Part shown: piece by piece, positions 1 through 7,033 of the stretch
Position numbering within the stretch: position 1 is the first letter of the stretch
How the letters are laid out: every line of letters starts with the position of its first letter
From: Holophagae bacterium
GTDB taxonomy: Bacteria; Acidobacteriota; Thermoanaerobaculia; Thermoanaerobaculales; Sulfomarinibacteraceae
Length of the DNA: 8,269 bases
Direction of reading: 5' to 3'
Assembly: GCA_030637505.1 (NCBI GenBank)
Contig: DAOWGJ010000263.1
Coordinates: forward strand, 1 to 8,269
Translations under genes and position numbers: made by a program
The notes under the pieces: generated by a model
What the model was told of the DNA's origin: nothing
Seen by the model: the letters and a program-made list of their open reading frames with translations, nothing else
The model's database searches: none

Positions 1-134
1 AGTTTGCGCTTATCCGCGCCGGTGGCAAGACGCGACGACGCAGTCGTAGTTTGACTACTTCAAGGAGGAGTAACGCAGCCACCGGTGTGGAGGGCCGCCA
101 AGAGGTGGTAGAGACTTTAGACGCACTACACTAG
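1..134 (+). other. Left edge: possible 3' end of an upstream ORF, unrecognised
   Basis: One frame stays open from the left edge to a TAG at 132-134, giving 43 residues rich in R, T, S and E that I do not recognise. It is in the same frame as the deacetylase that follows, separated from it only by this stop. A strong Shine-Dalgarno-like AAGGAGGAG lies at 62-70, but the starts within reach (GTG 85, GTG 87) give only 9 to 16 codons before a stop. The stretch may be the tail of an upstream gene of the same operon, or non-coding DNA. Nothing here allows a functional call. Confidence 0.2.
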
Positions 135-143
135 TATCTCAAA

Positions 144-1208
144 ATGGAAATTGCGAACCTGACCGAGAGGAAGGCGGACTCTACCGGACCTCCTTCGTGG
201 GGCCGCACCGGTCTTTTCTTCCGGCGGCTTCCTATGGCCGTGGGTTATCATTGCGTCTCGAATACCCGACAACCCCACCTCGCCCATGTTCTGGATTGCA
301 AGACTCCCACCGAGTTTGAGTCCGATCTCAGGTGGATGGCGGCTACAGGTCCGGTCTTGAATTACGAGGAGGTCGCGGCCGCGCGAAGGTCGGGCAAGCG
401 GTTTCCCCGTGGTTCCTTCCACGTTTCCTTTGACGATGGTTTCTCCGAGTCGGCGACCGTCATTGCTCCGATTCTGCTCCGCCACAAGATTCCGGCCACC
501 TTCTTCTTGACCACCGATTTCCTGGACAATCGGCGCCTGTTTCACCGCAACCTCATCTCTTTGTGCATTGAACGTTTGCGCACAGCATCCTCCACCGAAG
601 AAGCTGATCTGAGACGCCGGATCGGGATCTCCGCTCATCGTCGTTTTCCTTCTGCCGAGGGCCTTGTCCGCTGGTTGCGTCATCTCTTCCATGATCGAGT
701 GGACTCGATCGAGGCCGCCGCATCGGTCCTGGGAATCGACCGCGCTGCCTTTCTGGAGGATCGAAGTCCCTACCTCACGCGCGGACAGGTTCTCCGGTTG
801 GCGGCCGACGGTTTCACTCTCGGGGCACACTCCCTCAGTCATCCTCGCATGAGTCTGATGGGTAGGCCCGCGGCCATCGAGCACGAGATCGTAGAGTCTT
901 GCCGTGTTGTTGCGGACCTCGTGGGAGTATCCCAGGTGCCGTTCTCCGTTCCGTTCGGTGCATCGAGGCTGAACCGAAGGCACCTGAAGGAGGTTCAACG
1001 GCGAAATCCGGTCGTGGGGTGTATGTTCGACGCCGACGGTATCGGGGATGACGGTCTCTTGATCAGTCGCATCATGGCTGATAATCAACGTGGAACCGGC
1101 GACGACGGCTCAAACCTCCCTGGCCTGATCCGGAGAGCCTGGCTGCGCGGTGGCATCAAGAGGGCCAAGGTCGGCATCAGACGGATTGCGACCGGAGACC
1201 GCCCATGA
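144..1208 (+). CDS. Polysaccharide deacetylase (NodB-homology, carbohydrate esterase 4-like)
   Basis: This is a metal-dependent deacetylase predicted to remove acetyl groups from N-acetylated sugars of a surface polysaccharide or glycan intermediate. What shows it: a Y-H dipeptide typical of the family's first strand (Y35-H36), the FDDGF motif at residues 96-100 (D97 the presumed catalytic base, D98 a metal ligand) and the HSLSH metal-binding motif at 229-233. A VPFG segment further on matches the usual substrate-groove loop. At 354 residues it is a normal length for exopolysaccharide-locus members. No signal peptide is visible, so a cytoplasmic role is likely. The start is uncertain: ATG 144 has no clear Shine-Dalgarno site, and ATG 234 (residue 31) is an alternative. 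I keep 144 because the GLFFRRLP stretch just before residue 31 resembles the lead-in seen in relatives. The stop overlaps the next gene's ATG by 4 bp, implying translational coupling with the glycosyltransferase. The glycan acted on cannot be told from sequence. Confidence 0.85.
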   Translation: MEIANLTERKADSTGPPSWGRTGLFFRRLPMAVGYHCVSNTRQPHLAHVLDCKTPTEFESDLRWMAATGPVLNYEEVAAARRSGKRFPRGSFHVSFDDGFSESATVIAPILLRHKIPATFFLTTDFLDNRRLFHRNLISLCIERLRTASSTEEADLRRRIGISAHRRFPSAEGLVRWLRHLFHDRVDSIEAAASVLGIDRAAFLEDRSPYLTRGQVLRLAADGFTLGAHSLSHPRMSLMGRPAAIEHEIVESCRVVADLVGVSQVPFSVPFGASRLNRRHLKEVQRRNPVVGCMFDADGIGDDGLLISRIMADNQRGTGDDGSNLPGLIRRAWLRGGIKRAKVGIRRIATGDRP

Positions 1209-2266
1209 CGCGCTCCCTCCTTTTCCTCCCGGTGTCCAACGCCATCGGCTCTGGGGAATTCATGCGTTGCAGGATCATCGCTGAGGCCGTACAAGAACGT
1301 TGGCCCGGCGACCGAATTCAGTTCGTGGTCAGCCGGGCGGCGCCGTACTCCGGGGATCTTCCGTTCGAGACTGTCTTAACTGATCGTTCCCCCACCTTTC
1401 ATGTGAAGGAGGTCAACGACCTGATTCGGTGCAGCAAACCCGAAGTTGTCATTTTTGACAATGCCGGCAGGAAGGCGCAGATGCGCTGTGCGCGGGAGAA
1501 CGGCGCCAAGATCGTATTCATCAGTTCTCGGCCGAGAAGGCGCCGTAAGGCTTTTCGGCCGGACCGCATGAGGCTCATTACCCAACACTGGATCGCCCAA
1601 CCGGAGGCGGCATTGGGAGACCTGACTGGCTGGGAGGCATTGAAGGTCCGATTGACGGGACAATTGAGCCCCCTGTTTTTGGGTTCAATCTTCCACCCGT
1701 CGCAGGAGAAGCGGCGGGGAGATCTGCGCCGGAAACTCGGAGTCGCCTCCCAGCCCTATCTGCTGTTCTGCCATGGCGGAGGCGATCTCAGTGGTGATGA
1801 TCGGATGGCTCCTGAGGTCTTCGCGCAAGCCGCCGAGGAGGTTGCGAAGGCATCCGGTCTGAGCGCGGTCGTCGTGGGAGGCCGTTCTCATCCGGCTGAG
1901 GAGATCAACGGGAGTAGGGTGATCACGGTGGGAAATCTCCCGAACGAGCTTTTGATTGATCTTCTTCATGATGCTGAGTTGATTGTCAGCGGAGGGGGCG
2001 CCGGCTTGATTGGACAGGTCCTTGCTCATCGCCAGGTCTGCGTTTCAGTTCCCTTCGCCGAGGACCAGCGGAATCGACTGAAACAGTGCTCCAGGCTGGG
2101 TCTGTTGGACAAAGCCGACCTCGATGTCGGAAAGATTCGTATGGCTGTCCTTGCCTTGCTGAAGGATGGTCAACGGTGCCGGAGGATTCGCCAGGGCATC
2201 GGCTCTCGCACGATCACGAACGGTCTCAACTCGGCCCTGACTTCCCTGGCCGTCATGCGCGAGTGA
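1205..2266 (+). CDS. GT-B fold glycosyltransferase, MurG/PseG-like (GT28 C-terminal type)
   Basis: This is a predicted nucleotide-sugar-dependent glycosyltransferase with two Rossmann-like halves. The N-terminal half opens with a hydrophobic strand and a GSGEFMRC segment (residues 16-23), comparable to the G-x-GH-xx-R loop of MurG, PseG and related GT-B enzymes. In most relatives the fourth position is His; here it is Glu. The C-terminal half has a strand followed by a Gly-rich HGGGD turn, then SGGGAG at 262-267 and DQRN at 287-290. These match the GGxG and DQxxN signatures that contact the nucleotide sugar in GT28-type domains. There is no transmembrane segment, so it is a cytoplasmic or peripheral membrane enzyme. 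ATG 1205 overlaps the deacetylase stop (ATGA) and has GGAGA about 6 nt upstream. Pairing with the deacetylase suggests both modify the same glycan; donor and acceptor are unknown. PseG-like hydrolase activity is a less likely alternative. Confidence 0.72.
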   Translation: MTRSLLFLPVSNAIGSGEFMRCRIIAEAVQERWPGDRIQFVVSRAAPYSGDLPFETVLTDRSPTFHVKEVNDLIRCSKPEVVIFDNAGRKAQMRCARENGAKIVFISSRPRRRRKAFRPDRMRLITQHWIAQPEAALGDLTGWEALKVRLTGQLSPLFLGSIFHPSQEKRRGDLRRKLGVASQPYLLFCHGGGDLSGDDRMAPEVFAQAAEEVAKASGLSAVVVGGRSHPAEEINGSRVITVGNLPNELLIDLLHDAELIVSGGGAGLIGQVLAHRQVCVSVPFAEDQRNRLKQCSRLGLLDKADLDVGKIRMAVLALLKDGQRCRRIRQGIGSRTITNGLNSALTSLAVMRE

Positions 2267-2287
2267 TTTTCGACTCGGCCGGCGGTC

Positions 2288-2333
2288 GGTTCCGATTTGG
2301 TTCCGGTTCCACGGTGTTGGACAGTGATAGGAT
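2288..2333 (+). promoter_or_regulatory. GGTTCC direct repeats and possible weak promoter before purH
   Basis: The 88-nt gap between the glycosyltransferase and purH contains three copies of GGTTCC at 2288-2293, 2299-2304 and 2305-2310. A TAGGAT hexamer at 2328-2333 (4 of 6 matches to TATAAT) lies 17 bp after the third copy, the usual spacer length, but GGTTCC is a poor -35 element. The arrangement could be an activator-dependent promoter or an operator, or it could be chance. It is the only candidate I see for initiating the purH operon inside the window. Confidence 0.2.
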
Positions 2334-2354
2334 GCGCTCTCGGGGAGGCGGAGA

Positions 2355-3893
2355 ATGGGCGGCACGGCACTGATTTCTGTTTCGGACAAGAACGGCCTGG
2401 ATCGTCTCGGCCTGGGCCTTGAAGGTTTGGGCTGGTCGATTCTCTCTACCGGCGGAACGGCGAGGGCATTGAAACAAGCGGGTTGCCACCCAACCGAAGT
2501 CAGTGATTTTACGGGGTTTCCGGAAATTCTCGACGGCCGGGTCAAGACGCTCCATCCCAAAGTCTTCGCGGGTATTCTCGCGGCGCCGACACCGAAGCAT
2601 CGGGATCAGTTGGCCGAGATGGACCTGCCGGAGATCGATGTTGTCGTGGTCAACCTCTATCCCTTCCGGGAGACCGTGGCCACAGACGGTGTGACGCTGG
2701 ACCAGGCGGTCGAACAGATCGATATCGGTGGTCCCAGTCTGATCCGGGCGGCGGCCAAGAACCATGCGCGTGTCGCGGTCCTGGTCGATACCGAGGATTA
2801 CTACGAATTTCTTCGGGAACTGGCCGCCGGGGAGATCACGCAGGAGACCCGCCAACGGCTGGCGATCAAGGCCTACCGTCACACGGCTGCATATGACGCG
2901 GCGATCTCTACCCACCTTCCCGGTCTGATCAACTGTGGCGCACCTTCACGGGCGGCGGAGGTGGCTCATGACCTTCTGATGGGGAACGAAAGGGCCCTTC
3001 GGTACGGTGAAAATCCCCACCAGTGGGGCCTGCTGGCCCGGTCGATACCGTCTCGTGGAATGGCTTCGGCACGGCAGATTCAGGGTAAGGAGCTGTCGTA
3101 CAACAACCTTGGCGATGCAACCGGAGCCTGGCGACTGGTATGGGATCTTCCCGGTCCGGGCGTAGCCGTCATCAAGCACGCCAACCCCTGCGGCGTGGCC
3201 CTGGACGCCGCGATGGACCAGGCCTTCCTCAAGGCTCGAGCGACGGACCCTGTGTCGGCTTTTGGGGGGGTTATTGCCGCGAATCGCCCGGTCGACCGGT
3301 CCTTTGCCGAAAAGGTTGTCGAACAGTTTGCCGAGGTCGTCGTCGCACCCGGCTTCACCGAAGATGCCCTCGAAGTCTTCGCGGGCAAGAAGAACCTGCG
3401 GGTACTTCAAGCCGAGAGGGCGGATGCGACCGCCATCGTGGTCAAGGCCATCGACGGCGGCTACCTGATCCAGCAGGGAGACCACGGATGGGACGGCGAA
3501 AACCGAGAGGTGGCGACTCAAAGAACGCCGACCGAGGTCGAAGACCGGGCGCTGGAGCTGGCTTGGAGAGTCGTCAAGCACGTCGGGTCCAATGCCATCG
3601 TCGTCGGCGCCGAGGATCGCATTCTCGGCATCGGGGCTGGGCAAATGAGCCGGGTTGACGCTGCCAAGATTGCCGTGTCCAAGGCCATCGAGATGGGACA
3701 TGACCTCAAGGGTTCTGTGGCCGCCTCGGATGCCTTCTTCCCCTTCCCGGACGGCGTGGAAGCCCTGCATCAGGCGGGCGTCCAGGCCGTGATTCAGCCG
3801 GGCGGGTCCATTCGAGACAGTGCCGTCGTCGAGGCCTGTGACGAACTTGGTGTTGCGATGGTTCTGACGGGCCGACGCCATTTCAAACACTAA
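2355..3893 (+). CDS. purH: Bifunctional AICAR formyltransferase / IMP cyclohydrolase PurH
   Basis: PurH catalyses the last two steps of de novo purine synthesis in the cytoplasm: formylation of AICAR with 10-formyl-tetrahydrofolate, then ring closure to IMP. The N-terminal cyclohydrolase (MGS-like) domain covers about residues 1-190, with ALISVSDKNGL at the start, STGGTA, the hallmark FPEILDGRVKTLHPKV and IDIGGPSLIRAAAKN. The formyltransferase domain follows, with RYGENPHQ at 216-223, KELSYNN, IKHANPCGVA (catalytic K274-H275), SAFGGVIAAN and SDAFFPFPDG. It ends in the characteristic TGRRHFKH. The length of 512 residues is normal and all key motifs are intact, so it should be functional. ATG 2355 is well supported: GGGGAGG at 2342-2348 is 6 nt upstream and the protein starts right at the first conserved strand. 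Envelope genes follow after 22 nt, so it probably leads a mixed operon. Confidence 0.98.
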   Translation: MGGTALISVSDKNGLDRLGLGLEGLGWSILSTGGTARALKQAGCHPTEVSDFTGFPEILDGRVKTLHPKVFAGILAAPTPKHRDQLAEMDLPEIDVVVVNLYPFRETVATDGVTLDQAVEQIDIGGPSLIRAAAKNHARVAVLVDTEDYYEFLRELAAGEITQETRQRLAIKAYRHTAAYDAAISTHLPGLINCGAPSRAAEVAHDLLMGNERALRYGENPHQWGLLARSIPSRGMASARQIQGKELSYNNLGDATGAWRLVWDLPGPGVAVIKHANPCGVALDAAMDQAFLKARATDPVSAFGGVIAANRPVDRSFAEKVVEQFAEVVVAPGFTEDALEVFAGKKNLRVLQAERADATAIVVKAIDGGYLIQQGDHGWDGENREVATQRTPTEVEDRALELAWRVVKHVGSNAIVVGAEDRILGIGAGQMSRVDAAKIAVSKAIEMGHDLKGSVAASDAFFPFPDGVEALHQAGVQAVIQPGGSIRDSAVVEACDELGVAMVLTGRRHFKH

Positions 3894-3915
3894 GGGCCCA
3901 GGAGAAAATAACTCC

Positions 3916-4659
3916 ATGTTTTCGCATCCAAACTGCACTGACGCCCATTCCGGCTGCCGCCGGAGCGGGTCCCTGCCTTCGGCTTGCCCTCAATCGCGAA
4001 ATCCTCAATGTAGCTCGGGCTACACCTACCGTTTCTTTGTTTCTGTTCTTGCAGCAATCACCCTTTTAGTTTCCGGTACGGCGGTGGCCGACCGAGATCC
4101 CGCGATGGAGCGCCTGCAGGCTTTGGGTACCGCTCTTCGGACCCGGTCGACCTGGACGGCCTCGTACGCCCAGGAGTACGTTCCGCCGGGTATGAGTCTT
4201 GGAGAGCAGGTCAGTGGTCAGGTGTGGGTGGCGTGGCCCGACAGGGCGCTTTTCTCAACCGGGAGTCCGGTCGTTCGCTGGATGGGCCTCAAGGGTCGCC
4301 TGGTCCGCCTTCTGGATTTTGAGAACCTGAGTTGTGACGAGCATATTCTGACCGCCGAGGAGTGGGAGAGGATTCCTCTGATTGCCGTATTGGACCCTCG
4401 AGCGGCGCTGGCGCAGTTCTCCATCGTCGCGGATGGCGAACGCAGCTTGATTTTGATACCCCGCGAGGCCGGGGGAGTTGCGAGGGTTGAGATCGTGACC
4501 GGCAAGAACGGGCTCCCGGCCCGGGTCGTCGTCTCTGATCCCCAGGGGGCCGTCAGCACCTTCGTTTTCACTGACTGGGAGGCCGCTCAGGGGCCGCCGG
4601 AGGGCGCTTGGTTGCCGGCGCCACCGGACGATATCTCCTGCATCGCAGATCCAGAGTAG
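3916..4659 (+). CDS. LolA-like periplasmic protein with a long N-terminal extension
   Basis: This is a predicted secreted protein of the LolA/LppX-like fold, a group that carries lipoproteins or lipids across the periplasm. Signal-peptide features are clear: a Tyr-Arg-Phe start, a hydrophobic core at about residues 40-54 and an AVA cleavage site near 58. The mature part (about 190 residues) has the family's pattern of alternating strands: a YAQEY strand, a GQVWVAWPDRALF strand resembling LolA's extended sheet before its Pro-Arg-Phe segment, an internal LDPRAALAQF helix and a late VVVSDPQGAVSTFVF strand pair. Similarity is by fold pattern, so exact function is uncertain. The 37 residues before the signal peptide are Cys/Ser/Pro-rich and overlap a palindromic repeat. 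No in-frame ATG, GTG or TTG offers a later start before the hydrophobic core. AGGAGA at 3900-3905 supports ATG 3916, though with a rather long spacer (10 nt). It sits 22 nt after purH and 16 nt before the acyltransferase, consistent with an outer-membrane job. Confidence 0.65.
   Translation: MFSHPNCTDAHSGCRRSGSLPSACPQSRNPQCSSGYTYRFFVSVLAAITLLVSGTAVADRDPAMERLQALGTALRTRSTWTASYAQEYVPPGMSLGEQVSGQVWVAWPDRALFSTGSPVVRWMGLKGRLVRLLDFENLSCDEHILTAEEWERIPLIAVLDPRAALAQFSIVADGERSLILIPREAGGVARVEIVTGKNGLPARVVVSDPQGAVSTFVFTDWEAAQGPPEGAWLPAPPDDISCIADPE
3950..4024 (+). repeat. REP-like palindromic element inside the 5' end of the LolA-like gene
   Basis: Two perfect short hairpins lie in this stretch. CCGGC/GCCGG with a TGCC loop occupies 3950-3963, and TGTAGC/GCTACA with a TCGG loop occupies 4009-4024. 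Between them runs a CG-rich segment and the text CGAAATCCTCAATG. The pattern of AATCCTCA, a palindromic core with TGTA..TACA ends, then a T-rich CCGTTTC-like flank resembles small intergenic palindromic repeats I recall from several proteobacterial genomes. That resemblance is from memory and no other copy exists in this window. The element is translated as residues of the N-terminal extension (RNPQCSSGYT). Confidence 0.4.
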
Positions 4660-4675
4660 GACAGGAGTTTCCAGC

Positions 4676-5617
4676 ATGATGCTCCTGCTGAGTCGCCTGT
4701 TTTGCGCCATGCCGATTGGCCTGGCGCGTGCCGTCGGCCGCTTTCTTGCCTGGATTTGGTACTGGTTCCTTCCTGTGGGAAGAGGTGTGGCACATCGAAA
4801 TCTTCAAATGGCCTATCGAGGTGAGCTGAGCCGCACCCAACGTCGTCGGATCGTGCGCCGTTGCATCGATATTCAGGCGATCGGGGCGGTGGAACTCTTG
4901 CGCGCCGTAGAGTACACACGAGAGCGGAGCCTGAAAGATGTGCACCCAACGGGGATGGAGCATATCGATCGGGCTCTCGAGCAGGGCAAAGGCTGCATCG
5001 TGGTTGCTTCCCATGTCGGCAGTATCGACCTGATGGGCTACAGCCAGGCCATTCTGGGCTATCCGATGCACGTTGTGGTCAAGGACATCCACTGGAAGCC
5101 GGCCCAGGACTTCATCGGGGCCCTCCGAGAGCGCACAGGGGTGACCTTGATTTCGCCACGAAAGTCCAGTGACGTCATCCGGCAGACGCTGGCCGACAAC
5201 AAGATCGTGGCGCTGATCGCAGACCAGCATATGAACCGGTATCGGGGCCTCGTTTGCGAGTTCTTCGGCATGTTGGCATCGACAACACCGGCGCCGGCGC
5301 GTTTCCACTTTGACACGGGAGCTCCGGTGGTGACAGCCGTCATGTACAGGCGTCGTAACACCAGTCATTTCGACATGACGGTCGAACCTTTTGAGATGGA
5401 GCGCCCTCACGGCGACTTGGACTCGGACATTCGTCACAACACAGAGCGTCTCAATGCCATCATCGAAGATTGGATCCGCAAGGACCCGGGCCAGTGGTTA
5501 TGGCTGCACAAACGCTGGAAGGTGCAGGACAACCCAGAGGGCTTTGAGATTCCCGAAAAGTTGCAACACCTGGTTCGGGGTGTTGATCAGGTTTCTGTCG
5601 GTACTGACCCGGAGTAA
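4676..5617 (+). CDS. LpxL/HtrB-family lipid A (lysophospholipid) acyltransferase
   Basis: This is a predicted inner-membrane acyltransferase that adds a secondary acyl chain from acyl-ACP to a lipid A precursor. An N-terminal membrane anchor spans about residues 19-36 (Trp-rich AWIWYWFLP). VAHRNLQMAY matches the family's V..NL...F segment. The catalytic H-x4-D/E motif is present as HVGSID (H113, D118); many relatives read HFGNWE, so the Asp variant is noteworthy but allowed. ALIADQHM carries the conserved DQ (D183-Q184), and WLWLHKRWK at 274-282 is the typical C-terminal signature. The length of 313 residues is normal. CAGGAG at 4662-4667 lies 8 nt before ATG 4676; a second ATG follows immediately. 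It lies 16 nt after the LolA-like gene and 9 nt before the M23 peptidase. Which acyl chain it transfers, or whether it acts on another lipid such as an ornithine lipid or phospholipid, cannot be read from sequence. Confidence 0.87.
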   Translation: MMLLLSRLFCAMPIGLARAVGRFLAWIWYWFLPVGRGVAHRNLQMAYRGELSRTQRRRIVRRCIDIQAIGAVELLRAVEYTRERSLKDVHPTGMEHIDRALEQGKGCIVVASHVGSIDLMGYSQAILGYPMHVVVKDIHWKPAQDFIGALRERTGVTLISPRKSSDVIRQTLADNKIVALIADQHMNRYRGLVCEFFGMLASTTPAPARFHFDTGAPVVTAVMYRRRNTSHFDMTVEPFEMERPHGDLDSDIRHNTERLNAIIEDWIRKDPGQWLWLHKRWKVQDNPEGFEIPEKLQHLVRGVDQVSVGTDPE

Positions 5618-5620
5618 GGA
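5615..5620 (+). promoter_or_regulatory. Ribosome binding site TAAGGA that fixes the GTG start of the M23 gene
   Basis: TAAGGA lies 6 nt upstream of GTG 5627 and overlaps the stop codon of the acyltransferase. It supports the GTG as the true start and suggests translational coupling, because ribosomes terminating on the acyltransferase release at this site. The encoded protein then begins with a positively charged RKSRNSR stretch directly before its membrane anchor, as expected. Confidence 0.6.
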
Positions 5621-5626
5621 ACGATC

Positions 5627-7006
5627 GTGAGAAAAAGTCGAAATTCAAGGTCAATCATTGCCATGCTCCTGTTGATAGCCGCCATCGGTGCCGGGCTCTT
5701 TGTCTTCACCTCACCCGAATTTGAGCGGAGCAAACCTGAGGTGTCGTTGGTGGGCAACAACGGCTATTGGAATCTCAAGACGCCACTGGTGTTCCAGCTG
5801 GATGACGAAAGCGGCCTGAAAAGCTACACCGTCACGCTGAAAGACGGTGCAACGAGCTATGACCTTGGTCACGAGCAGTTTGTTGAACCCAAACATGATG
5901 TGTTGGTCAGAGCCGAGGTGCCGGAGAGCGTATCTCAACTCAAGACCAATGAAGTCGTCATCACCGTTGAGGCGGCGGACGCCAGCAAGTGGAACTTTCT
6001 TTCGGGCAATGTCCGCAAGCATGAGTTTCCCCTGATCATCGACACGAAGCGCCCGCTCGTGAGCATCATTACGAACTCATACGGTATCGGAAAGGGCGGG
6101 TCCGCACTGGTTGTCTATAGCGTTGCCGATCCAAATCTACGAGATTTCCATGTTGAAACGAAGACCGGAGAAAGGTTTAAGGGTCAGCCCTTTTTCAAGG
6201 AGGGGTTCTTTGTCTCGTTAATCGCCTGGCCGGTTACGGTTGACGATTTCGGGGCAACCCTGGTGGCAGAGGACGAAGCGGGCAATGTGTCGAAAGCGTC
6301 GATCTCACTCTATCTGAAAGAAGTTGACTATCGAACACGAGAACTGACGCTTTCAGAGAGATATCTTGAAGGGAAGATTCGAGAGTTGGCTCAGGAATAT
6401 CACGAGACGCAAGGTGTGGAAGGACGGATCGAACAATTCAAAATCATCAACGAAGAAGTACGCGCCGCCAATGAATCCTTGATTCAAGAAACGACCTCGC
6501 ACGTGCCTGATGAGATGATCGACACCTTCTCGATCAATGCAATGTACCCGTTGAGAAACGGGAAGATCCTCGGTGATTTCGGTGATCATCGCTATTACCG
6601 CTACGAGGGGAAACGGGTCAGTGAGTCCTATCATCTCGGGCTGGATATGGCGAGTGTCAAGCAGGCTCAGATCACGCCGCAGAATGGTGGTGAGGTCGTT
6701 TTTGCTGATGAAAACGGTATCTACGGCAATATGCCGATCATCCATCACGGCATGGGCCTCTACACGCTGTATGGACACTGTTCGATGATTCACGTCAAAG
6801 CTGGTGACAGGGTTGAAGCCAATGCTGTCATCGCCAATACCGGAGTCACCGGTTCGGTGCTGGGTGACCACCTCCATTTTGGTGTCGTCGTCCAGGGCAT
6901 CGACGTCCGGCCTCAGGAGTGGATGGATGAGCAATGGATCCGGCTGAATATCACCGACGTGATGGACGAGGCCAAGGAACGCATCAACCGCCTTGGTGAC
7001 AGTTGA
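5627..7006 (+). CDS. Membrane-anchored M23 (LytM-type) zinc peptidase with N-terminal domains and coiled coil
   Basis: This is a predicted periplasmic murein endopeptidase or divisome/morphogenesis factor. A basic N-terminus precedes one transmembrane helix at about residues 10-28. Residues 35-230 look like two beta-rich Ig-like modules (for example VSLVGNNGYWNLKTPLVFQL, and later DEAGNVSKASISL). A charged, probably helical or coiled segment covers about 235-290. The C-terminal peptidase domain (about 308-440) has all metal and catalytic positions: HLGLD (zinc ligands H336, D340), YGH (H384) and HLH (H415, and zinc ligand H417). It should therefore be active, unlike degenerate LytM activators such as EnvC or NlpD. 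The start is GTG with TAAGGA upstream. It closes the envelope gene run, 9 nt after the acyltransferase. The same layout, with an Ig-like module starting near a YWN motif, is one I associate with M23 proteins of Campylobacterota and some deltaproteobacteria; that link is from memory. Confidence 0.9.
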   Translation: MRKSRNSRSIIAMLLLIAAIGAGLFVFTSPEFERSKPEVSLVGNNGYWNLKTPLVFQLDDESGLKSYTVTLKDGATSYDLGHEQFVEPKHDVLVRAEVPESVSQLKTNEVVITVEAADASKWNFLSGNVRKHEFPLIIDTKRPLVSIITNSYGIGKGGSALVVYSVADPNLRDFHVETKTGERFKGQPFFKEGFFVSLIAWPVTVDDFGATLVAEDEAGNVSKASISLYLKEVDYRTRELTLSERYLEGKIRELAQEYHETQGVEGRIEQFKIINEEVRAANESLIQETTSHVPDEMIDTFSINAMYPLRNGKILGDFGDHRYYRYEGKRVSESYHLGLDMASVKQAQITPQNGGEVVFADENGIYGNMPIIHHGMGLYTLYGHCSMIHVKAGDRVEANAVIANTGVTGSVLGDHLHFGVVVQGIDVRPQEWMDEQWIRLNITDVMDEAKERINRLGDS

Positions 7007-7033
7007 CGGCTTTTTGTCAGGCCTGTCAGCCGC

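Noticed and set aside
126..1088. Long minus-strand frame of 320 codons opposite the deacetylase
   Set aside because: Its product has no recognisable fold and is Arg/Gly/Pro-rich, while the + strand carries clear FDDGF and HSLSH motifs. It is an antisense shadow of GC-biased codons.
2946..3938. Long minus-strand frame of 330 codons opposite purH
   Set aside because: The + strand encodes an intact PurH with every signature motif, and the minus frame shows only compositional text without domain features.
5012..5029. Acyltransferase inactive because HVGSID differs from the common HFGNWE
   Set aside because: The family requirement is H-x4-D/E, which H113 and D118 satisfy, and the other conserved blocks are intact.
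4568..5437. Minus-strand frame of 289 codons opposite the acyltransferase
   Set aside because: His/Arg-rich without motifs, and it lies across two well-supported + strand genes.
7007..7032. Rho-independent terminator after the M23 gene
   Set aside because: The CGGCT/AGCCG dyad has a 16-nt loop and its T-run lies inside the loop, not after the stem, so it does not fit an intrinsic terminator on either strand with any confidence.
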